A stretch of DNA of 64,000 nucleotides from Alkalimonas amylolytica. GTDB lineage: Bacteria; Pseudomonadota; Gammaproteobacteria; Enterobacterales; Alteromonadaceae. Shown piece after piece: positions 27,357-34,868 of this stretch; positions within the stretch are counted from its first letter, which is position 1, and each line of letters opens with the position of its first letter. A program made the position numbers and the translations under genes. The notes beneath the pieces are model-generated. The model was not told the origin of the DNA. It did no database searches and saw only the letters and a list, made by a program, of their open reading frames with translations. The DNA lies in NCBI RefSeq assembly GCF_900107845.1, contig NZ_FNRM01000007.1, positions 148,409-212,408 on the forward strand, in the 5' to 3' direction.

Positions 27357-29693
27357 TTAGAAGCTTAAACTAATGGTAAAGCTGGCGGTACGGCCGGCAC
27401 CAATCAGGTAAGCGCCTTCACTGCCACCGGTGATGTAGCTTTTGTCGGTCAGGTTGTTCAGCACAAAAGCCAGATCAACGCTTTGGAACAAACCGCCGTT
27501 GCCAAGCGACTTTTCATAACCGAGGTAAGCATTGTAAATGGTGTGGCCGGAAATGCGGTCGCGGTTCCAGACCTCACTGCCATCGCTGGCAAAGCTGTGT
27601 TTGGCGGCACCATAGTAGCTGCCGGTGTACTTGCCGCTGAAGCCTGCCCGGTAGTTGCCATCATGGTAGTTCAGCGCCAGCGACAGCATCTGCTGCGGAA
27701 TACCGGCAATCTTGTCGCCTTTGCGGTAATCCTGTACCAGCACCGGCTCACCAGCCGGGTTGACTTTGCTGGTCAGCACATCTTCTGAGTACTCGGCCTT
27801 GTTCAGCGTCAGTGAGCTGGTCAGGCTCAGGTTCTGACTTAAGCGCCAGCTCAGGCTGCTTTCCAGGCCGCGGGCACGGACACCACCGACGTTGTCAAAA
27901 TTACCATCCCCGGCTGCCAGGTAGTTCGGCGTGCCATCCTCTGCGGTGGCGTAGCGAAGCAATACTACCCGATCGTTGAAACGGACATTGTACAGTGCGG
28001 AAGAAAAGCTGATGCGATCGCCAAAGTAGCGCAGTCCCAGATCCATGTTGGTGGCGGTTTCCGGGCGCAAGTCGCCAAGATCGTCGGCTTTCTGGCTTTC
28101 CAAAATGCTGTCGGCAATGGCTTTAAAGTTTTCCGAGTAGCCGGCGAAGACTTCCAGCCGATCCGTCAGACCATAGACCAAACCAGCACTTGGCAGCCAG
28201 GACGAATTGCTGCTGATGCTGTCTTTGCCCAGGCCATTTAGATTGTCAGTGCGGCTGATGTCCACCAGATACTTTTGCAAGCCCACTGTCAGCTGCAAAT
28301 CGCCAAAAGTCATGTGATCCTGCAGATAGAACTTGGCGACCTTATGGCGGTAATCGTCATCAAAGTGCACCCAGTACGGGTGTTCATCAAAGTGGTGGTA
28401 GACCTGTGGGTCGATCACTTCGTGCCAGTCGCGGGTTTGATTGCGCTGTTGCGACTCCAGCCAGAGGCCAGTGCGCAGCCGGTGAGTACCAAGCTCCCAA
28501 CTCAGGTTGGTCGTCGCGCCATAACGGGTTTTGTCGTAGTGAGTATGCCGGTAAGACGAAACCCGCTTCGCCCCTGGCTGACCGTTGTTGCCATCCAGGA
28601 TCGGATTGCCGGCACTGTCGACATGGGTGTAGGTAGTGCGGCTAGCGCCGCTGCCGCGTGCAATGCGATTGCCATCGGCATCAGCAGCAAACACCTGATA
28701 AGGCGGCAGCCAGTCGCCACGGCCATTTTGCAGGTGCAAATAAGGCGTGATGTCCAATTCCAGGGTATCGGTTAAATAGAATTCGCCTTTGACATAAAAC
28801 AACGTATTTTCCCGCAGCGTCGACCAGGCTTCAGCAAAGTTCTGATCGATATCCGGATCGCCGGTCCAGACATTGGTCAGGCCATCCCAGCGTGGGGTTT
28901 TGTTAAAGTGTGCCAGTGAGACCGGTTGGTAATTGTCTTCGTGGGCATCGTTGTAGGACAAGCGCGCGGTAAAACGGCTGTCGGCCAGCTCGGTGACACT
29001 TTTAAATTCGACATGCAGCCGGTCGGCATGGCCGTTGCTACCAGATAACATCCAGCGGTTATTGAAGCTGTCGGACACACTGAAATAAGCACTGGTGTGG
29101 CCAAACAGCTCACCGGTATCAAAGCGCGCAAAGTAACGACGGGCATTGTGGCTGCCGGTGGTGTAAGCAAAGCGGGCTCCGCGCTCCAGCTCCGGGTTGT
29201 CGGAGACAAAGTTGATGGTGCCACCCAGTGCATCCAGTGAGGCGGAGGCAATATCGGCACTGCCCTGGCCTACCTCGACAAAACGGGTATTTTCAATATC
29301 CAGAAAGCGATTGGCCTTGCTGCCACCGGCATAGGCCGAGCCGCCATTCGGGATGCCATCGATGGTGATGCCCAGTTGCTGATCGGCGCGGTCAATGACA
29401 AAACCACGCATGCTGATGGTGGTGGTGTAGTCATCACCGCCAAAGGCATCGCCCTGGCCAACATTGATGCCCGGCAGATGATCAATCAAGTCCATCACAT
29501 TGCCGATGGGGGCTTGTTGCTGCTTCATGCTGTCATCGGTGCTGTTGTTGGCATAGCTGACCCGCTTACCCAACACGGAAATGACTTCCATCGCTTCGTC
29601 TTGCGCTGTTTGTTGTACTTCTCCGGCATAAGCGGTGGCCGATAAGGCGGCGATAATCGCCAGGCTAAGGCGTTTGGTTTTAAAAGACTGCAC
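27357..29693 (-). CDS. TonB-dependent outer-membrane receptor
   Basis: A 778-residue receptor with a signal peptide ending AYA, a TonB box-like stretch EVISVLGKR, a plug domain (IGNVMDLIDHLPGINV, TISMRGFVIDRADQQLGITIDGIP, FVEVGQGSADIASASLDALGG) and a beta-barrel ending in the terminal phenylalanine TASFTISLSF. It imports a scarce nutrient through the outer membrane using TonB energy (family knowledge). The substrate is not evident. The divergent neighbour is a glycerophosphodiester phosphodiesterase preceded by a Pho-box-like site, so a phosphate-containing ligand is a reasonable inference. No adjacent TonB or ABC permease is present. Confidence 0.92.
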   Translation of the reverse strand: MQSFKTKRLSLAIIAALSATAYAGEVQQTAQDEAMEVISVLGKRVSYANNSTDDSMKQQQAPIGNVMDLIDHLPGINVGQGDAFGGDDYTTTISMRGFVIDRADQQLGITIDGIPNGGSAYAGGSKANRFLDIENTRFVEVGQGSADIASASLDALGGTINFVSDNPELERGARFAYTTGSHNARRYFARFDTGELFGHTSAYFSVSDSFNNRWMLSGSNGHADRLHVEFKSVTELADSRFTARLSYNDAHEDNYQPVSLAHFNKTPRWDGLTNVWTGDPDIDQNFAEAWSTLRENTLFYVKGEFYLTDTLELDITPYLHLQNGRGDWLPPYQVFAADADGNRIARGSGASRTTYTHVDSAGNPILDGNNGQPGAKRVSSYRHTHYDKTRYGATTNLSWELGTHRLRTGLWLESQQRNQTRDWHEVIDPQVYHHFDEHPYWVHFDDDYRHKVAKFYLQDHMTFGDLQLTVGLQKYLVDISRTDNLNGLGKDSISSNSSWLPSAGLVYGLTDRLEVFAGYSENFKAIADSILESQKADDLGDLRPETATNMDLGLRYFGDRISFSSALYNVRFNDRVVLLRYATAEDGTPNYLAAGDGNFDNVGGVRARGLESSLSWRLSQNLSLTSSLTLNKAEYSEDVLTSKVNPAGEPVLVQDYRKGDKIAGIPQQMLSLALNYHDGNYRAGFSGKYTGSYYGAAKHSFASDGSEVWNRDRISGHTIYNAYLGYEKSLGNGGLFQSVDLAFVLNNLTDKSYITGGSEGAYLIGAGRTASFTISLSF

Positions 29694-29839
29694 AGGGCTC
29701 TCCGTCTGATCAAAAATGTTGTGGCGCGTTATGGTTGTTTTGTGGTCGGATCAGATCCCGACAGCGGGCAAGTATGGCGGGTAAAAATGACGCTTTCGTG
29801 AATTTAAATCAAAAATTTTACTTTGGGTTATCTTGAGTT

Positions 29840-29852
29840 GTTACATTGTAAC
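29840..29852. promoter_or_regulatory. Perfect 13-bp palindrome in the divergent promoter region
   Basis: GTTACA-T-TGTAAC (29840-29852) lies three bases upstream of the Pho-box-like repeat. Its position between two divergent genes suggests an operator; the protein is unknown. Confidence 0.4.
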
Positions 29853-29854
29853 CT

Positions 29855-29872
29855 TTGTCATCTTGTTGTCAT
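29855..29872 (+). promoter_or_regulatory. Pho-box-like direct repeat (probable PhoB site)
   Basis: Two copies of TTGTCAT (29855-29861 and 29866-29872) occur with an 11-base period, as in the PhoB consensus, where TGTCAT elements are separated by five bases. It lies 80 bases upstream of the phosphodiesterase start, so PhoB control under phosphate starvation is likely. Confidence 0.6.
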
Positions 29873-29951
29873 TATTCAATGCCAGGCTGCACGGTTTGTT
29901 GTCGTAAGCCATCTGGTTTTAAGTTTTGGAGTTGAAAAGAGAGTGACTAAA

Positions 29952-31205
29952 ATGAGCAAAGCTGTGTTGTTCGCACTGGGGGTATCGCTGATCGGACTGG
30001 CTGGATGCCATCAAGCTAGTAGGCCTGTGCCAGCAGAGGCACGTGCTGGCGTGCAGGCGGTGGAGCTTGGACCCAGGCCAGCCTTTTTAGTGGCGAAATT
30101 GCCGCAAGGGCCGCTAAAAGAACAGCTAAGCGCTTGTGAAGGTCCTTTTTCGCCACACGACTTCTCCATAGGTCATCGTGGTGCACCCTTGATGTTCCCG
30201 GAGCATACCGAAGCTTCTTTTCGGGCTGCCGCCTTGATGGGAGCCGGCATTTTGGAATGCGATGTCACTTTTACCCGCGATCGCCAGCTGGTGTGCCGTC
30301 ATGCCCAGTGCGATTTGCACCAGACTACCGATATTTTACTGCGCCCGGAGCTGGCAGCCCGTTGCAGCGTGCCTTTTACGCCGGCCGACCCAGTCTCGGG
30401 ACAGCCTGCCAGTGCCCGCTGCTGCACCAGTGATATCGATCTGGATGAATTTTTAACCCTATGCGGCAAAATGGATGGAGTCAACCCTGCCGCCAGCACG
30501 GTACAGCAGTATCTAAAGGGCACACCGGACTGGCGCACCGATTTGTACGCGGGTGCCTGCCCGGCGGTGCTGTCGCACCAGCAAAGCATCGAACTGTTTC
30601 AGCAGCTGGGCCGCAAAATGACACCGGAACTCAAAGCCGCCGAAGTGCCGATGCCGTTTCAGGGGCACTACAGCCAGCGCAACTATGCCCAACAGCTGGT
30701 CGATGAGTACAAAGCCGCTGGGGTGCCGCCGGAGCAGGTGTTTTTGCAGTCGTTCGACTGGCAGGACATTGTCTATTGGCTGGAGGCAGAACCGGAGTAC
30801 GCCAAACAAGCAGTCTGGTTGGATGGGCGCTACGAAGAGCCGACCTTTGATCCGATGCAGCCAGACAGCTGGCAACCCGCTATGGCAGAGCTCAAAGCCG
30901 CCGGCCTGACGATTATCGCCCCGCCGCTTTGGGTGCTGGTGACCAGTGACGATGGGCAGATCCGGCCATCGGCCTACGCCAAAGCAGCGCGAGCTGCGGG
31001 GCTGGAGATCATCAGCTGGACGCTGGAGCGCTCCGGCCGGTTGGATGAAGGCGGCGGCTGGTACTATCAGAGCATTGCTGATCTCACCACCGATGACAGC
31101 GTCGCCTTGCAACTGCTGCATGTGTTGGCGCAGGAGGTCGGTGTCATTGGCGTGTTTTCCGACTGGCCAGCCACCACCACCTTGTATGCCAATTGCATGT
31201 TGTAG
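29952..31205 (+). CDS. Glycerophosphodiester phosphodiesterase-family lipoprotein
   Basis: A 417-residue protein. The ATG at 29952 opens a lipoprotein signal ([19 protein letters not shown]), so 43 upstream in-frame residues are rejected. The GDPD core is visible: [38 protein letters not shown], and a later [14 protein letters not shown]. Instead of the usual HD after V..., the protein has [13 protein letters not shown], and further cysteines (AARCSV, ARCCTSD, TLCGKMD) suggest a subgroup with disulfides. Family enzymes release glycerol-3-phosphate from glycerophosphodiesters. The Pho-box-like site upstream and the divergent TonB receptor support a phosphate-scavenging role (inferred). Confidence 0.85.
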   Translation: MSKAVLFALGVSLIGLAGCHQASRPVPAEARAGVQAVELGPRPAFLVAKLPQGPLKEQLSACEGPFSPHDFSIGHRGAPLMFPEHTEASFRAAALMGAGILECDVTFTRDRQLVCRHAQCDLHQTTDILLRPELAARCSVPFTPADPVSGQPASARCCTSDIDLDEFLTLCGKMDGVNPAASTVQQYLKGTPDWRTDLYAGACPAVLSHQQSIELFQQLGRKMTPELKAAEVPMPFQGHYSQRNYAQQLVDEYKAAGVPPEQVFLQSFDWQDIVYWLEAEPEYAKQAVWLDGRYEEPTFDPMQPDSWQPAMAELKAAGLTIIAPPLWVLVTSDDGQIRPSAYAKAARAAGLEIISWTLERSGRLDEGGGWYYQSIADLTTDDSVALQLLHVLAQEVGVIGVFSDWPATTTLYANCML

Positions 31206-31353
31206 GGCTGAGCATAAAAGGGTGAAATGGATGTCTGGATGTCTTTTTTATAGCTGATCCATTGCCAGTTTGGCCCGGATCCGTTATCGTATCCATCTCT
31301 TAAAGCGCCGCCAGATAGGTCTGGTAGCGGATGCAACACGGTGAGGCAAGTGC

Positions 31354-32154
31354 ATGCGGCATGAGATCTGGCAACAGTTAAAACAGGAAGCCTTCGAGCT
31401 GGTGACTAAAGAGCCTTTGCTCGCCAGTCATGTTTATTCCAGTGTGCTGAACCACGATTGCCTGGGATCGGCGCTCAGCTTTATTGTCGCCAACAAGCTA
31501 TCCGATGCGGTGGTCTCTGCCTTTACCATTCGTGAGCTGTTTGATCAGGCTTTTGTCAATTGCGACGAGATGCTGACCCATGTCGCCCATGACATCAAAG
31601 CTGTGCTGGATCGCGATCCGGCAGCCGATACCTACCTCAATGTATTGCTGCACTTAAAAGGCTTCCACGCCATTCAAACCCACCGGCTGGCGCATTGTTT
31701 GTGGCGGCAAAACCGCAAAGAGCTGGCGCGCTTTCTGCAAAGTCGCTGCTCGGAAGTGTTCGGCGTCGACATCCACCCTGCCTGTCGCATCGGCCATGGC
31801 CTGATGTTTGACCATGCCACCGGTATAGTGGTGGGTGAGACGGCCGAAATTGGCAACAATGTGTCGATTTTACAGGGTGTGACTTTAGGTGGTACCGGCA
31901 ATCAGCAAGGCGATCGCCACCCGAAAATTCGCTCCGGCGTGATGATAGGGGCGGGTGCCAAGATCCTGGGTAATATCGAAATTGGCGAAGATGCCCGCAT
32001 TGGTGCCGGCTCAGTGGTACTGAATTCTGTACCAGCTCATTGCACAGCCGTTGGGGTTCCCGCTAAGATCACCGGCAGCAGCTGCGAATGCCCTGCTGAG
32101 TCGATGGATCAAAATTTTTTGCAAAGTACTGCAATTTCGGACCAAAACGGATAG
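31354..32154 (+). CDS. cysE: Serine O-acetyltransferase CysE
   Basis: A 266-residue enzyme of the usual length and order: an N-terminal helical domain (about 1-135; LKGFHAIQTHRLAHCLW) and a left-handed beta-helix with hexapeptide repeats (IHPACRIGHGLMFDHATGIVVGET..., LGGTGNQQGDRHPKI). The catalytic His and Asp region (HATGIVVGE) and the GVPAKI element are present. It makes O-acetylserine, the precursor of cysteine, from serine and acetyl-CoA (family knowledge). A GAGG ribosome site lies seven bases upstream. The C-terminal tail ends in polar residues rather than the usual isoleucine that binds cysteine synthase. Confidence 0.95.
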   Translation: MRHEIWQQLKQEAFELVTKEPLLASHVYSSVLNHDCLGSALSFIVANKLSDAVVSAFTIRELFDQAFVNCDEMLTHVAHDIKAVLDRDPAADTYLNVLLHLKGFHAIQTHRLAHCLWRQNRKELARFLQSRCSEVFGVDIHPACRIGHGLMFDHATGIVVGETAEIGNNVSILQGVTLGGTGNQQGDRHPKIRSGVMIGAGAKILGNIEIGEDARIGAGSVVLNSVPAHCTAVGVPAKITGSSCECPAESMDQNFLQSTAISDQNG

Positions 32155-32215
32155 ATCATTACTGACGAAGTCATCGTTTGGTAAGAACTTCTATTGAACA
32201 AGGTTAACTGAGCGT

Positions 32216-32241
32216 GAGGGCTAGCCCATGGTACTGCCCTC
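32216..32241. other. Hairpin in the cysE downstream region
   Basis: GAGGGC (32216-32221) and GCCCTC (32236-32241) can form a hairpin with a 14-base loop about 60 bases after cysE. There is no T-run, so its role as terminator is doubtful. Confidence 0.3.
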
Positions 32242-32292
32242 ATCGGTTCATCATTCGTTCAGCTATGTTTGTATAACCTCCTGAGTCAATAA

Positions 32293-32314
32293 TTAATTTA
32301 CTCTTAATTTACTC
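32293..32314 (+). repeat. Tandem 11-bp direct repeat before the outer-membrane protein gene
   Basis: TTAATTTACTC occurs twice without a gap (32293-32303 and 32304-32314), ending 11 bases before the start codon at 32326. An 11-base period matches one helix turn and is typical of sites for OmpR/PhoB-type regulators. It could also simply be part of the AT-rich promoter. Confidence 0.5.
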
Positions 32315-32325
32315 ATGGATGTTGT

Positions 32326-33114
32326 ATGAAGACATTGGTAGCCAGCTTTTCTTTTTTTTGTTGCGCAGCTGTATTAGCAGCACCTTTTTCATCTGAGGTA
32401 AGCCTCGACCGTTTCGATACCAATTACGACAGCTTTACCAGTCATACTCTTGGCTACCGTTATTTTATTCCGGGTCAGCAACGATCGCAGCCCTTGCCGT
32501 ATGGAGCGTACACCACCTTTGCTGGTCGCAGCTCAGTATCCGCGCAGTACCTGATAGCGGATTTCTCCTGGCGGCTTTATGGTTTGGATCACTCCGAGCG
32601 CTTGAAAGCCTGGCAAGTCGGCGGGGTTTATCAATCCAGTGAGCACAGTCTTTATGCCTCGTTGCAGCACAGCCAGATGAGCTCCTGGTCGGGCAACCGC
32701 ACCCAGGGCAAGTTGGGATATTTTCTGCAGGATAACTGGCTGGTGACGGTCGATGTCGAGCACGAAAAGTTTTCTGGGGGCAAAAACCACTGGCACACCG
32801 GCATCAGCACTGAGAAGCTTTGGGCTTTGCAACATGGTCATTTTATCGGTTTTGATTTTGGCTACCTAAGAGCCAGAGGACCGCGCCGGGATGGCTGGGA
32901 TCTGGGTGTAGACTATTACATAGGGCAGCCCTTGTCATTTGGCGTCTTTGCTACTCGCGACCGGCAGAGCCATTATTTGGTCAGTACCAATCGGCTGGGC
33001 GTCCGCTCGCAATGGTTTATCACGCCAAACGTTCAGCTGCGCGGCAGTCTGTCACTGGAAGATAAGTCGGACTCGGAGTATACCTGGGACCTTGGTGTCA
33101 GCTGGCGCTTTTAA
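32326..33114 (+). CDS. Putative outer-membrane beta-barrel protein
   Basis: A 262-residue protein with a signal peptide ending near VLAAPF and a pattern of alternating aromatic and polar residues typical of a small barrel: YRYFIPGQQ, FGVFATRDRQSHYLV, LRGSLSLEDKSDSEYTWDLG. It ends VSWRF, a terminal phenylalanine recognised by the barrel assembly machine. No porin or enzyme family can be named. It stands alone; the tandem repeat at 32293 is its only visible regulatory element. Confidence 0.72.
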   Translation: MKTLVASFSFFCCAAVLAAPFSSEVSLDRFDTNYDSFTSHTLGYRYFIPGQQRSQPLPYGAYTTFAGRSSVSAQYLIADFSWRLYGLDHSERLKAWQVGGVYQSSEHSLYASLQHSQMSSWSGNRTQGKLGYFLQDNWLVTVDVEHEKFSGGKNHWHTGISTEKLWALQHGHFIGFDFGYLRARGPRRDGWDLGVDYYIGQPLSFGVFATRDRQSHYLVSTNRLGVRSQWFITPNVQLRGSLSLEDKSDSEYTWDLGVSWRF

Positions 33115-33130
33115 TGGCCTTTTAGCCGCA

Positions 33131-33150
33131 GCTATGACTTGGGTCATAGC
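33131..33150. other. Hairpin between the barrel gene and dps
   Basis: GCTATGAC (33131-33138) and GTCATAGC (33143-33150) are perfect eight-base arms around TTGG. No T-run follows; it may be an operator or a processing hairpin. Confidence 0.4.
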
Positions 33151-33187
33151 CTAAGGCGTGTTGAAGTGCTAGGCTAACTGATAGTTA

Positions 33188-33208
33188 ATGCCGCCTTCAT
33201 GGCGGCAT
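33188..33208 (+). other. Hairpin in the dps leader
   Basis: ATGCCGCC (33188-33195) and GGCGGCAT (33201-33208) are perfect arms around TTCAT, 26 bases upstream of the dps start. It could stabilise the message or act on translation; its position so near the ribosome site makes a terminator unlikely. Confidence 0.45.
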
Positions 33209-33233
33209 GCAAAACACACAACCTGAGGAGCTA

Positions 33234-33707
33234 ATGATGACACAAATGGACATCGGTATTACCAAAGCAAATCGTGAGACCATTGCAGAAAGTCTGAAAC
33301 ACTTGCTGGCGGATACTTACACCCTCTACCTGCAAACCCATAATTTCCACTGGAATGTCACAGGCCCTCAGTTTCGCGAGCTGCATCTGATGTTTGAAGA
33401 GCACTACACCGAACTGGCGGTGGCGGTGGATGATATCGCCGAGCGTATTCGTACTTTGGATGTGGCGGCGCCTGGTACTTACAAAGAGTTCGTTCGCTTG
33501 AGCAACATCAAGGAAGTGGATGGGGTGCCGGCGGCAAAAGACATGGTCGACTTGCTGACACAAGGCCATGAGACCATCGTACGAACCTGCCGTGAGGTGC
33601 TGAAACATGCCCAGGCCGGTGATGACGAGTCCACCGCGGCACTGGCTTCCGACCGGATGCGGGTGCATGAAAAAACCGCCTGGATGCTGCGGGTACTGAA
33701 TAAGTAA
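33234..33707 (+). CDS. dps: Dps-family DNA-protecting ferritin-like protein
   Basis: A 157-residue protein with the Dps ferroxidase signature: [24 protein letters not shown] and [13 protein letters not shown]. Twelve subunits form a shell that stores iron, consumes hydrogen peroxide and can bind DNA (family knowledge). GAGGAG (33225-33230) serves the ATGs at 33234 and 33237; either may be used. It lacks the long basic tail of E. coli Dps, so DNA binding is uncertain. A strong terminator follows at once. Confidence 0.92.
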   Translation: MMTQMDIGITKANRETIAESLKHLLADTYTLYLQTHNFHWNVTGPQFRELHLMFEEHYTELAVAVDDIAERIRTLDVAAPGTYKEFVRLSNIKEVDGVPAAKDMVDLLTQGHETIVRTCREVLKHAQAGDDESTAALASDRMRVHEKTAWMLRVLNK

Positions 33708-33721
33708 GTTTGCTTAGTGAT

Positions 33722-33750
33722 AGCCCGGCTTTTTTTGCCGGGCTTTTCTT
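33722..33750 (+). terminator. Strong intrinsic terminator of dps
   Basis: AGCCCGGC (33722-33729) pairs with GCCGGGCT (33737-33744) around a T loop, followed by TTTCTT. It ends at the stop codon of the convergent gene. Confidence 0.88.
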
Positions 33751-34834
33751 AAAGGACCACTTCCTCACCTTCATTTAAAATATAAAGCGGTACCTGGCTT
33801 TGCATCTGTTGCTGCATATGCAGCAAGCGCAGCAGTGGTGAGTGCGAGCTGATATCGCCCATCTGCCAGCTGGCATTGCCGTAACCCCAGGGGATCATCA
33901 CCTTGCAGCCCAGCTCTTCGGCGGCCACCAGCGCATCTTCCGGCGTGGTATGCACATAGCGGTACCATTCCCCTTCATCCTCATGGTGGTAAGACGCAAT
34001 GGGCAGCAGGCAGATATCTATCGCACCATAGCGCTGCTGAATAGCACGGAAGTGAGGTGAATAGCCGGTATCGCCGGCAAAGAACAAGGTTTTCCCGCTA
34101 TGCTCGATGACCCAGCCGCCCCATTTGGCGCGATTGTGATCATTGAACAATTTGCGGCTGTTAAAATGGTGCGCCGGGACTAAGTGCACCGTTAGTTCTC
34201 CAAGTTCACTGCTGCTGTACCAGGCTTTTTCCAACACCTGATAACCGCCTTTCGGCATGTAATCGGCCATCCCCAGTGGTACATAGTAAAGCGCTGCGGT
34301 GCCGATTTGGCGGATGGTGGCATGGCTGAAATGATCGTAATGCAGGTGCGAGTAAAGCACCGCATCGCTGGCAGCCAGTTGTTCCCGAGCCAAGCCCGCC
34401 GGCATGGGGCGGCGCAGTCCAATCAGATGCGCTGCCCAGCTAACCGGCCGGTCAAACTGGCCCATCACAGGGTCAAACAGCAGTTGCTGACCATCCGGGG
34501 TTTTCACTAAGAAGCTGGCATGGCCTACCCAATGCACCAGAAAGCCGCTGCCAAGCTCGGGCGCGCTTTGCTCACCCGTAAACTGGCAATCCTGGCCATG
34601 GCTTTGGCAGGCTACCTTGGGGTGAGCGGGGTAACAGTCTTCTTCACAAGTGATCGGATAGTCCTGCTGACCACGATACAGATTGCGGTACATGCCCTGG
34701 TGCTTGCCATCCGGGATCTGCTCGATCACTGCTTGTTCGCTGATCAGCTGCTGCACGCTATTGGGGGTACTGCAGGCATTGAGAAGCAGGGTGCTGCCAA
34801 GCAGCAAGCCCAGTGCGCCAATCGTTAGTTTCAT
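33749..34834 (-). CDS. Metallo-beta-lactamase-fold lipoprotein (NAPE-PLD/UlaG-like hydrolase)
   Basis: A 361-residue protein. The ATG at 34834 is chosen because AAGGGA lies just before it and the sequence then gives a lipoprotein signal (LGLLLGSTLLLNAC); an upstream ATG at 34855 adds seven residues. The metal site is clear: HASFLVKTPDGQQLLFDPV, SHLHYDHFSH (HxHxDH), PAHHFNSR, FFAGDTGYSPHF and GWYRYVHTTPEDA. The arrangement fits the N-acyl-phosphatidylethanolamine phospholipase D-like group of MBL hydrolases. Family members act on phospholipids or quorum molecules; the substrate here is unknown. It is a periplasm-facing lipoprotein by its signal. Confidence 0.85.
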   Translation of the reverse strand: MKLTIGALGLLLGSTLLLNACSTPNSVQQLISEQAVIEQIPDGKHQGMYRNLYRGQQDYPITCEEDCYPAHPKVACQSHGQDCQFTGEQSAPELGSGFLVHWVGHASFLVKTPDGQQLLFDPVMGQFDRPVSWAAHLIGLRRPMPAGLAREQLAASDAVLYSHLHYDHFSHATIRQIGTAALYYVPLGMADYMPKGGYQVLEKAWYSSSELGELTVHLVPAHHFNSRKLFNDHNRAKWGGWVIEHSGKTLFFAGDTGYSPHFRAIQQRYGAIDICLLPIASYHHEDEGEWYRYVHTTPEDALVAAEELGCKVMIPWGYGNASWQMGDISSHSPLLRLLHMQQQMQSQVPLYILNEGEEVVL

Positions 34835-34868
34835 CCATCGTCCCTTGAAGTTCATGCTGATGTTCCGC

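Noticed and set aside
28275..28775. 166-codon open frame opposite the TonB receptor
   Set aside because: Shadow of the receptor's codon pattern; no signal or domain.
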